Origin: CAYUWG01 sp964448285
GTDB lineage: Bacteria; Bacteroidota; Ignavibacteria; SZUA-365
Assembly (NCBI GenBank): GCA_964448285.1
Contig: CAYUWG010000084.1
Coordinates: 1 to 13,182, forward strand
DNA length: 13,182 nt
Direction: 5' to 3'
Shown here: one piece after another, positions 7,201-13,182 of the stretch
How positions within the stretch are numbered: position 1 is the first letter of the stretch
Layout: each line of letters begins with the position of its first letter
Made by a program: the position numbers and the translations under genes
The notes under the pieces: model-generated
Told to the model about the DNA's origin: nothing
What the model saw: the letters and a program-made list of their open reading frames with translations, nothing else
The model's database searches: none

Positions 7201-7314
7201 CTCTTTTGGGATGGCCGCTGGGACGACAACCGGCGAGCTGTGTCAGGGATTTACTTTGTTCGCATGACTGCAAATGGGAAAACACAATCCCAGCCATTGA
7301 TGTTGATCAAATGA
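4300..7314 (+). CDS. Large secreted protein with T9SS C-terminal sorting domain, array paralog 1
   Basis: The product (1004 residues from a TTG start) has a signal peptide RKFLLMCFLLSLGSVTHAQ (residues 2-20). An N-terminal block of about 430 residues includes FAPQNMGVWF, FGGKV, NDLDTTRIR, an acidic GDDLVGSDT loop, GDPISQTGW (344-352) and GDTQEVVIAY (from 387). A beta-rich domain follows with DDGLHGDDAANDGVY (about 476-490), resembling Ig-like/choice-of-anchor modules. The last 88 residues form a type IX secretion sorting domain, SYPNPFHTSIAIPFEI to PLMLIK, which directs passage across the outer membrane and cleavage or anchoring. No catalytic motif is recognised. It is the most diverged of three tandem paralogs and shows no long nucleotide identity with the other two. 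Export through T9SS is a confident inference; the function at the surface is unknown. Confidence 0.88.
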   Translation: MRKFLLMCFLLSLGSVTHAQPVYNPLDTMYFAPQNMGVWFSRQGWIAYNPHAMGNGCQWPSSGRRSLVFLSTFVFGGKVADTIRASGNNYWQCYRPGPIMDGKLTADTLNERYRIHRIRKGDVTSRDYLEWPGELGAPVDASSRPLLYGVDQIFFIMNDLDTTRIRKNFFSTPLGLEVHCLVWAHDVPFLRDVLFIKYTYIHKGVDSVRNAYILHFVDHDLGHPGDDLVGSDTLRRMVYGYNAPDVDAGYGLPPALGVVAIQTPIVKAAPESIARWKNGFVRGYRNVNVSSTVAPLKNYGNSFRDVWPSPTAPQRWYSFMKGEGFNEQMINPKTGVPSSFWFSGDPISQTGWIMSDGFTDRNGTFYPEQPADKRMAISTGPFDFAPGDTQEVVIAYVAARASRNTSAIQGLRDLAEAARAVHDFTLTMSSTKVEIISTSADETDLELIAEGQPGESVAAQVLSMSGDTLATVPLHDDGLHGDDAANDGVYRATQTFKAQLDGVNVSFLVSHPGSQQYHLPGKLSIPLVGSVAINSIKIVDEYNDDGRANPGEELRLNNVIQNDTNWELEGMFVDRPVEFVNLYGYERIPYPVIPSHGIKPDNDSTDVHRSYSFSVPVDAPLSTSYTWNFDLFQPQENNYWFDTASVFVEPPLREAYDALMIHLKGPSTQRLGVRILDPSQLQDRTYVATIEGGYPRWGGTRSASLHDSLTGLVLTKSFALDGFEGRAPVQDGFRIVNGTITNLIPLYKVEHTTPTIDSLFYKPNLNLSNELQYSDYKPVIIRFGPPGQSVHRFFNKIYRGYLNQSIQAYTLESDGTRRQINVAIHSDSLYWFVIYLFHSTYTNETIDRYTHWPISSESHDVISSLMSRIHPFLELPEITGEIVARPSIPATAEDVYIFQPRHFLIARRLGSPSGFQFGTSYPNPFHTSIAIPFEIEEDAHVRIDIYNGIGQHVHSIYDAFTTKGKSILFWDGRWDDNRRAVSGIYFVRMTANGKTQSQPLMLIK

Positions 7315-7316
7315 GG
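7313..7316 (+). promoter_or_regulatory. Stop-overlapping ribosome site of array paralog 2 (GAGG)
   Basis: The TGA stop of paralog 1 is part of TGAGG, and the ATG at 7322 follows 5 nt later. It supports ATG 7322 over the GTG at 7316 and points to coupled translation. Confidence 0.65.
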
Positions 7317-7321
7317 TGTAC

Positions 7322-10300
7322 ATGAAAACTCGATTCCTGCTCTTTATCATTTTCACATCTGCTTGCTTCGCGCAAATCCCATATCGATATGATTTGTTGG
7401 CGCCAAATAGAAACGCTATGTGGTTTGTGAACATCGCGGAGCATGCTTCACCTCCGAATCAACCACCATGGCGCGCTGGATGGGAGTGGCCGGCAGGATC
7501 AGGGAAAACCCTTTGTTGGTATTCAAGCCTCCTGTATGGAGGATATTTCAAAAACAAGATCCAAACAGGAGGAACCGCATTTGATAGAGGTCTTCAAGGT
7601 GGAGCCATCTTCGACAGTCTGGTTGCACCGGATTCAAACCATGTTACAACTCGCATATGGCACATCAAACGGGGTGATGAGTTAACAGGAAGCAATCCTG
7701 ACTATAACAATTGGCCGGGACAATTTGGGGCACCAACCGATGCGAATGGAAAACCACTTTTTCTTGGTGATGAGCAGCTCTGGTTCGTGAGCAATGATCT
7801 TGACTCACTCAGGATGCAGCGGCTCTTTGGAAGTAATCCCATCGGAATAGAAACACATACTACTGCATGGGGATTGCATGAAGCGTCATTCCTTGGAGAT
7901 GTGATCTATGTAAAGAACATACTTATTAACAAAAGTAGCGATTCTCTTCAGGATGCATATATCGGATTGTGGCAGGATTTAGGAATTGGTGACGAGAGTG
8001 ACGATTTCGGCGGTGTAGATACAATACTGAATCTTACTTATCAATTTAATGGGGAGGAAAGTGATGATATTTATTTCATACCACCGGCAGCTGGTACCGT
8101 CATGCTTCAAACACCGCTTGTTCCATCCATGGATGATTCTGCATTCGCACTTGGTCGGACAAGGACTGGATATCGCCAGTCATCGATATCTGGATTTCAA
8201 ATGATTCTCAACAATGGAGCAGACCCGATTTATGGCGATCCGTATCTCGGTAACTACACCGGCTCGATAGAATTGTATAGACTCTTTCAGGGTAATATGA
8301 CAAATGGTTTACCTCATATTGATCCAACAACAAATCAGACGGTACAAATATCATTTGCAGGTGATCCGATTCGTGAAAAGGGTTGGATTGATGGTATCTT
8401 ACATATTCCAGATGAACGTAGGTATCTCACGTCCTACGGTCCGTATCAAATAGCTCCAGGCGACACACAGGAAGTCGTCTATGCCTATATCGCTCATCAA
8501 GGTCGGGACCGCATACACAGTCTCGACAAGCTCAAGGAATACGCCGGAATCATCCGTAATTTCTATCATCACCAAAAATATCTTCATACAACTCCTTCAA
8601 GCTATGTCACAATCAGCTATCCCGAACAGGGCAAGTTCACACTCCACATGGACGTCATCGATACGAACGCCGTCGCGGGAAAGGCTGTCATCGTGAATAT
8701 CAATGACAGTCTTATCGCTGAAGTGCCGTTGTTCGATGACGGATCGCATGAGGATGGTAATGCGAGCGATCACCACTGGGCTGCACAATGGACTGCGAAT
8801 ACGATCCGGAATGGTGTTGACGTGTTCTTCGACGTGACGGACCCGGATGGATTCACATACCGCCTGCACGGAGGAAGGAGAATTCCTGTTGCCGGAGAAG
8901 TTCGAACGACGGATTATGCAATCGTGAGCGACCACCTGAACATGGACGGCAAGGTCAGTGCGGGTGAGAATGTTCGCATCACACTTGACGTGCGGAATAA
9001 CACGCTCTTCCCCATCGGGGATCTTTCATGCAACCGGCTGGATGGGTCGATTCCGACGAATGATATCTACGATGTCACGGATACGATTCACCCAAGCGGA
9101 CTGGGACGACGGGAGTATCGCAGCGGCGACGAGCGAACATATATCACAGTGCAGATCCCGGACAGCGCATCGGTCGGTAGCCGCTACTGGGTTCGATTTC
9201 GCATACAGGATCGGCTCTATAACCGGTGGGAGGATTCCGTGGGGATTCTCATCGAAGAATACACGAACCACTCTACTGACTCCTTAATCGCGCACGTTGC
9301 CGGACTGGCGACGGGAACGTTAGGGATAAGGATACTTCGATCCAATGAGTGGAAAGATCGCAGGTATCGCGTGACGATAAAGGATAGTATATATCACGAT
9401 TCCTTCAGGAGCCGATATATTCTTGTGCATGATCTCTTTGATAAAACCACGATCCGCGCACCACTTCCGGACTGGTATGCCCATGACATGCCGGTGATCG
9501 ATGGATTCCGGTTGACCTTGGGAACAGCGAACAACACCTTGACGCACCAGGAGTTTGACGATTGGTACGATGTGATACTTCCTGAGAATTTCTACATACC
9601 CAAGCATCATGCGTGGTTCGAATCTACGATTGTCTGGGTGCCCGGTATAGAATTCTTCGGCTCGGCGTTGAATCCATTCGATCTTCTCCCAATCCGTATC
9701 GAATTCAGTAGTGCGAATCAGCAGTCTGCTTATGTCTATGAACGGGGAGGCAATCCAAATTATCGTTATGCGGGATTTGGAACCGTGCCATTTCGAGTTT
9801 TCGATATCAGAGACTCACTCAACCCACGTCAACTCAATGTCGCGTTCATCGAACAGAGCGGCAGTCCGCGACAGAACCTACGATGGGATCCGAAAACCTC
9901 GAGTGACCGGGAATACCTCTTCATCTTCGCGAGTATATACTCAGATACGGAGGATCCACGATACTCAACGAAACGCTTCATAGCTGATGCGGGTGATATG
10001 GATATCCTCTATGCAAGCTGGTACTTTGCAAGGGACTCCGTTTCCGCTTTCACGGAAGGTGACCAGTGGTTCATCATTCCAACGGTGCCGATAAGCGAAA
10101 GGGATACGTTCATCGTCAATCTCAAAGGGAAACTGACGGCGGTTCGGAACGCGCAGGTCGCGAAAGAACTCTCCTTAGGTCAGAATTATCCGAATCCTTT
10201 CAATCCCTCCACGACAATCCCTTATTCGATACCGCGTTATGGTCATGTGCGCTTGTCGATCAAGGATGTACTCGGTCGTACCGTAGCGACGCTGATAGAT

Positions 10301-10426
10301 GAAACGCAAGCGGCTGGTTATTACGAAATGCAATGGGACGCTCGCGATGTCGTCTCTGGAGTGTATATGGTTGATATGGAGATGGAAGGTGTAATAGTGA
10401 AACGACCTTTGATGCTCATAAAGTGA
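7322..10426 (+). CDS. Large secreted protein with T9SS C-terminal sorting domain, array paralog 2
   Basis: The product is 1034 residues. The signal peptide MKTRFLLFIIFTSACFAQ (1-18) is followed by the same N-terminal block as paralog 1: LAPNRNAMWF, WPAGSGK, SNDLDSLRMQRLF (157-169), an acidic DESDDFGGVDT loop (224-234), GDPIREKGW (347-355) and GDTQEVVYAYIAHQG (from 380). The central beta domain includes FDDGSHEDGNASDHHW (from 471). The last 85 residues are a textbook T9SS sorting domain, with NYPNPFNPSTTIPYSIP and a SGVYMVDM strand, ending in PLMLIK. Codons for residues 431-640 are identical, base for base, to paralog 3. The N-terminal part is visibly AT-richer than this tract. Gene spacing is 7 nt on both sides, so the array is probably one operon. 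No enzymatic signature was found; a surface or secreted structural or binding role is plausible. Confidence 0.9.
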   Translation: MKTRFLLFIIFTSACFAQIPYRYDLLAPNRNAMWFVNIAEHASPPNQPPWRAGWEWPAGSGKTLCWYSSLLYGGYFKNKIQTGGTAFDRGLQGGAIFDSLVAPDSNHVTTRIWHIKRGDELTGSNPDYNNWPGQFGAPTDANGKPLFLGDEQLWFVSNDLDSLRMQRLFGSNPIGIETHTTAWGLHEASFLGDVIYVKNILINKSSDSLQDAYIGLWQDLGIGDESDDFGGVDTILNLTYQFNGEESDDIYFIPPAAGTVMLQTPLVPSMDDSAFALGRTRTGYRQSSISGFQMILNNGADPIYGDPYLGNYTGSIELYRLFQGNMTNGLPHIDPTTNQTVQISFAGDPIREKGWIDGILHIPDERRYLTSYGPYQIAPGDTQEVVYAYIAHQGRDRIHSLDKLKEYAGIIRNFYHHQKYLHTTPSSYVTISYPEQGKFTLHMDVIDTNAVAGKAVIVNINDSLIAEVPLFDDGSHEDGNASDHHWAAQWTANTIRNGVDVFFDVTDPDGFTYRLHGGRRIPVAGEVRTTDYAIVSDHLNMDGKVSAGENVRITLDVRNNTLFPIGDLSCNRLDGSIPTNDIYDVTDTIHPSGLGRREYRSGDERTYITVQIPDSASVGSRYWVRFRIQDRLYNRWEDSVGILIEEYTNHSTDSLIAHVAGLATGTLGIRILRSNEWKDRRYRVTIKDSIYHDSFRSRYILVHDLFDKTTIRAPLPDWYAHDMPVIDGFRLTLGTANNTLTHQEFDDWYDVILPENFYIPKHHAWFESTIVWVPGIEFFGSALNPFDLLPIRIEFSSANQQSAYVYERGGNPNYRYAGFGTVPFRVFDIRDSLNPRQLNVAFIEQSGSPRQNLRWDPKTSSDREYLFIFASIYSDTEDPRYSTKRFIADAGDMDILYASWYFARDSVSAFTEGDQWFIIPTVPISERDTFIVNLKGKLTAVRNAQVAKELSLGQNYPNPFNPSTTIPYSIPRYGHVRLSIKDVLGRTVATLIDETQAAGYYEMQWDARDVVSGVYMVDMEMEGVIVKRPLMLIK
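8612..9243 (+). repeat. 632-bp perfect direct repeat, copy A (in paralog 2)
   Basis: Identical base for base to 11715-12346 by direct line-by-line comparison (constant offset of 3103). It lies wholly inside the coding sequence, in frame, and covers codons 431-640. It has no terminal inverted repeats and no transposase, so it is not an insertion sequence. By my count the 91 bases just upstream (8521-8611) differ at 30 positions from the equivalent stretch of paralog 3, so the edge is sharp. Confidence 0.97.
10019..10073 (+). repeat. Second perfect repeat tract, copy A (in paralog 2)
   Basis: Fifty-five bases identical to 13128-13182 (offset 3109, six bases more than the first tract because of a two-codon indel in between). 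The identity starts abruptly after a diverged stretch. Its true right end cannot be seen because copy B is cut by the window edge. Confidence 0.9.
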
Positions 10427-10428
10427 GG
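10425..10428 (+). promoter_or_regulatory. Stop-overlapping ribosome site of array paralog 3 (GAGG)
   Basis: The arrangement matches the previous junction: the TGA stop lies within TGAGG, followed by 5 nt and ATG at 10434. Confidence 0.65.
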
Positions 10429-10433
10429 AATCG

Positions 10434-13182
10434 ATGAACGCAAGAATTCATATCTACTTTCTGTTATCGACAGTCTGTTTCTCTCAAAGCCCTGATGAAT
10501 ATATTCGTTTTGCGCCCAACAGAAGTGCGGCCTGGTTTTCGAACAACCTGATATTCAATTCCAACGTCAATCCTCCGTATGAGTCCTGGGAATGGCCGAT
10601 TGGGAGTAAGAAATATCTCACCTATGGGAATTACTTTTCCTTCGGAGGTATGGTGAACGATGCTGTCCGGATCGGTGGATCGAACATGTTTGGATTAACG
10701 GGACTTCAGGGTGGCGGCTTGGACTCTATCGGAAACCCATATGGAGCTAATCATCCAACGACAAAGATATGGTATATCAAAACGGAGGATACGGTCAGTG
10801 GCACGAATCCAGATTATTCTAACTGGCCATCACAACACGGTGCTCCCACCGATTCTCATGGGAAACCGATGTTCTTAGGTGATGAACAGATATGGTTCGT
10901 CTCAAACGATATGGATACGGCGCGAACAAAGAAACTCTTTTCATGCAATCCTATTGGCGTCGAAATTCAAACTACGATTTGGGCAATGAGAAACGATCCT
11001 CTCGTAAATTCGTTCTTCGTAAGGCACATCATTATTAACAAAGGGCATAACGACCTTAAAGATGCGTACGCCGGTATTTGGACGAGTGGAATGATAGGAG
11101 ATTATGAGGTCTTCGCAGGGATTGATACAACACTTGAACTCGGATTTTTATACGGTAGCCCAACGAGCCGCGTCTATAGACCACCGCCAGCGTGTGGATT
11201 TCAGTGGTTGAGAACACCCATTGTCGTTTCAGGAAATGATACTGCGGTGTTCCTTGGAGAGATGCGAATCGGATTCAAGCACTCCAAGCTCTCAGCGTTC
11301 ATGATATTTCCAAACGGTGGCGCTGATGCCATGTATGGGCTTGCGGACGGTGCAACCTACCGGGGAGCCCTGTCCCTCTATAATATTTATCGAGGATATC
11401 TTAATGATGGTTCTTATATAGTTGATCCTACGACGAGAGAAACAGTTAAGTACGTTATACCCGGAGATCCCATTCGTGAGAAGGGATGGACGGATGGTTT
11501 GCTCCACTATCAATCTTCTCGTCCGATGTTATGTGCTGTAGGTCCATTCCAGTTTATGCGAGGTGATACTCAAGAGGTCGTTTATGCATATGTGGTGAGG
11601 CAGGGGAATGACCGCATTCACAGTCTTGATAGACTCAAAGAATACGCTGGCATCATCAGCACGTTCTACCGTCATCAGAAGTACCTCCACACCACTCCGG
11701 CCAGCAGCGTGCGTATCAGCTATCCCGAACAGGGCAAGTTCACACTCCACATGGACGTCATCGATACGAACGCCGTCGCGGGAAAGGCTGTCATCGTGAA
11801 TATCAATGACAGTCTTATCGCTGAAGTGCCGTTGTTCGATGACGGATCGCATGAGGATGGTAATGCGAGCGATCACCACTGGGCTGCACAATGGACTGCG
11901 AATACGATCCGGAATGGTGTTGACGTGTTCTTCGACGTGACGGACCCGGATGGATTCACATACCGCCTGCACGGAGGAAGGAGAATTCCTGTTGCCGGAG
12001 AAGTTCGAACGACGGATTATGCAATCGTGAGCGACCACCTGAACATGGACGGCAAGGTCAGTGCGGGTGAGAATGTTCGCATCACACTTGACGTGCGGAA
12101 TAACACGCTCTTCCCCATCGGGGATCTTTCATGCAACCGGCTGGATGGGTCGATTCCGACGAATGATATCTACGATGTCACGGATACGATTCACCCAAGC
12201 GGACTGGGACGACGGGAGTATCGCAGCGGCGACGAGCGAACATATATCACAGTGCAGATCCCGGACAGCGCATCGGTCGGTAGCCGCTACTGGGTTCGAT
12301 TTCGCATACAGGATCGGCTCTATAACCGGTGGGAGGATTCCGTGGGAATCCTGATAGAAGAATACACGAATCGCTCAACTGATTCATTGATTGCACATGT
12401 AGCAGGACCTGCTACGGGAACGCTGGGTTTACGCATTCTTCGTCCGAACGACTGGAAAGACCGCATGTATCGGGTGTCAGTAAGGGACTTGATGTATGAC
12501 GGATGGCTGTTGAAACGGCGACTTGTCGTTGAAGACTTGTTCGATAAAGCAATCATCCAGCATACCACTCCCGATTTGTATGCACATGACTTTCCTATAA
12601 TAGACGGCTTTCGATTGACGCTCGGGACTGCAAACATGACCCTCACATTTTACGACATTGATGATAATAGATGGGAGAACATGATTGACCTATTGAATCG
12701 TTATAATCCTTCGCAGAATCATTGGATGACCGAACGGCGAGAGTGGGTGCAGGGAATACAATTCTTAGGTTCTGCGCTCACCCCCTTCGATCTCTTACCC
12801 GTACGGATAGAGTTTAGCTCATCGAAACAGCAATATGCATATGTTTATGAGCGTGGCGGAAATCCAAGTTATCGCTATGCAGGTATGGGAACCGTACCAT
12901 TTCGCGTCTATGACATCAGTGATTCACTCAATCCACGTCAACTCAATGTCGCTTTCGTAGAGACATACAACACTTCAAGACAGAATATGAAATGGGACCC
13001 ACAAACCTGGTATGACTGGGAGTATCTCTGCATCTTTAAAAGCACATATTCCGGTGTCGAAGATTCGATTTACACTACAAAAAGAATCTCATTTGATGCT
13101 CCTTCAATGGATATTCTCTATTCCGGTTGGTACTTTGCAAGGGACTCCGTTTCCGCTTTCACGGAAGGTGACCAGTGGTTCA
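10434..13182 (+). CDS. Large secreted protein, array paralog 3 (3' end outside window)
   Basis: An ATG at 10434 opens a frame that stays open to the window edge (916 full codons). It has a short signal peptide, MNARIHIYFLLSTVCFSQ (1-18). The N-terminal block matches paralog 2: FAPNRSAAWF, SNDMDTARTKKLF, NPIGVE, GDPIREKGW (344-352) and GDTQEVVYAYVVRQG (from 377). The central beta domain (residues 428-637) is identical at DNA level to paralog 2, then homology falls to ordinary paralog levels until a second perfect match begins at 13128. The acidic loop seen in paralogs 1 and 2 is shortened and lacks the Asp-Asp pair here (GDYEVFAGID, 222-231). By homology about 100-120 more residues, including a T9SS sorting domain, should follow to the right; this is not visible. 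It is not a pseudogene: no internal stop or frameshift was found. Confidence 0.88.
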   Translation, partial: MNARIHIYFLLSTVCFSQSPDEYIRFAPNRSAAWFSNNLIFNSNVNPPYESWEWPIGSKKYLTYGNYFSFGGMVNDAVRIGGSNMFGLTGLQGGGLDSIGNPYGANHPTTKIWYIKTEDTVSGTNPDYSNWPSQHGAPTDSHGKPMFLGDEQIWFVSNDMDTARTKKLFSCNPIGVEIQTTIWAMRNDPLVNSFFVRHIIINKGHNDLKDAYAGIWTSGMIGDYEVFAGIDTTLELGFLYGSPTSRVYRPPPACGFQWLRTPIVVSGNDTAVFLGEMRIGFKHSKLSAFMIFPNGGADAMYGLADGATYRGALSLYNIYRGYLNDGSYIVDPTTRETVKYVIPGDPIREKGWTDGLLHYQSSRPMLCAVGPFQFMRGDTQEVVYAYVVRQGNDRIHSLDRLKEYAGIISTFYRHQKYLHTTPASSVRISYPEQGKFTLHMDVIDTNAVAGKAVIVNINDSLIAEVPLFDDGSHEDGNASDHHWAAQWTANTIRNGVDVFFDVTDPDGFTYRLHGGRRIPVAGEVRTTDYAIVSDHLNMDGKVSAGENVRITLDVRNNTLFPIGDLSCNRLDGSIPTNDIYDVTDTIHPSGLGRREYRSGDERTYITVQIPDSASVGSRYWVRFRIQDRLYNRWEDSVGILIEEYTNRSTDSLIAHVAGPATGTLGLRILRPNDWKDRMYRVSVRDLMYDGWLLKRRLVVEDLFDKAIIQHTTPDLYAHDFPIIDGFRLTLGTANMTLTFYDIDDNRWENMIDLLNRYNPSQNHWMTERREWVQGIQFLGSALTPFDLLPVRIEFSSSKQQYAYVYERGGNPSYRYAGMGTVPFRVYDISDSLNPRQLNVAFVETYNTSRQNMKWDPQTWYDWEYLCIFKSTYSGVEDSIYTTKRISFDAPSMDILYSGWYFARDSVSAFTEGDQWF
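11715..12346 (+). repeat. 632-bp perfect direct repeat, copy B (in paralog 3)
   Basis: Second copy of the tract at 8612-9243, encoding residues 428-637 of paralog 3. Beyond its right edge the two genes immediately differ again (synonymous and non-synonymous changes from 12347). The pattern suggests recent gene conversion between tandem paralogs. Confidence 0.97.
13128..13182 (+). repeat. Second perfect repeat tract, copy B (in paralog 3, runs off window)
   Basis: Partner of 10019-10073. Identity holds to the last base of the window, so 55 bp is a minimum length. The tract would lead into the T9SS sorting domain if it continues. Confidence 0.9.

Noticed and set aside
8597..8935. Long antisense frame inside paralog 2 that recurs with an identical protein in paralog 3 (11529-12038)
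   Set aside because: The identity is a by-product of the 632-bp DNA repeat. The frame lies opposite well-supported coding sequence and shows no ribosome site or family match.
8612..9243. The 632-bp repeat as an insertion sequence or other mobile element
   Set aside because: It is in frame within both genes, encodes an integral part of the protein, and has no terminal inverted repeats, target duplication or transposase.
10434..13182. Paralog 3 as a pseudogene because it has no stop codon
   Set aside because: The frame is fully open and homologous to paralog 2 to the last base; it is only cut by the window edge.

Overview
The window most likely comes from a bacterium on the Chlorobi/Ignavibacteria/Kapabacteria side of the Bacteroidota (FCB) group. 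The main reason is that its large secreted proteins end in type IX secretion (T9SS) sorting domains of the YPNPFNPST type, which are common in that lineage. Strong Shine-Dalgarno sequences (GAGGAG, AAGGAGG) fit that side of the group better than classical Bacteroidia. The phylum call is an inference from protein style, not from a marker gene. I found no RNA gene, CRISPR array, transposase or integrase.

Left part (1-4189). The 3' part of a ferrous iron transporter gene (feoB) enters from the left edge and ends 6 nt from a convergent gene. That gene is the last of six minus-strand genes packed from about 3714 down to 1205, read in the order hicB, hicA, ridA, a second ridA with a signal peptide, a lipoprotein-type cytochrome c, and an exported DJ-1/Hsp31-like protein. 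Two gene pairs overlap by 4 nt and the other gaps are 2-33 nt, so a single operon is likely. The first three products look cytoplasmic and the last three look exported. The DJ-1-like protein has Ser in place of the nucleophilic Cys and Gln in place of the conserved acidic partner. A 133-nt divergent region with a small palindrome separates hicB from a plus-strand HIT (HinT-like) gene.

Right part (4300-13182). Three tandem paralogous genes of about 3 kb each run on the plus strand and continue to the right edge. Each begins with a signal peptide and shares a conserved N-terminal block, a GDPxxxxGW motif, a GDTQEV motif and a central beta-rich domain. The first two end in a T9SS C-terminal sorting domain, and the third is cut by the window edge before that point. 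Both gene junctions have the same design: a TGA stop inside a TGAGG ribosome site, five bases, then ATG.

The most striking signal is a 632-bp stretch that is base-for-base identical between the second and third paralogs (8612-9243 and 11715-12346), while the flanking sequence differs at roughly a quarter to a third of positions. A second perfect match (10019-10073 and 13128-13182) begins abruptly and runs off the right edge. This is the signature of recent gene conversion in a secreted-protein array, or of an assembly artefact, which reads could settle.
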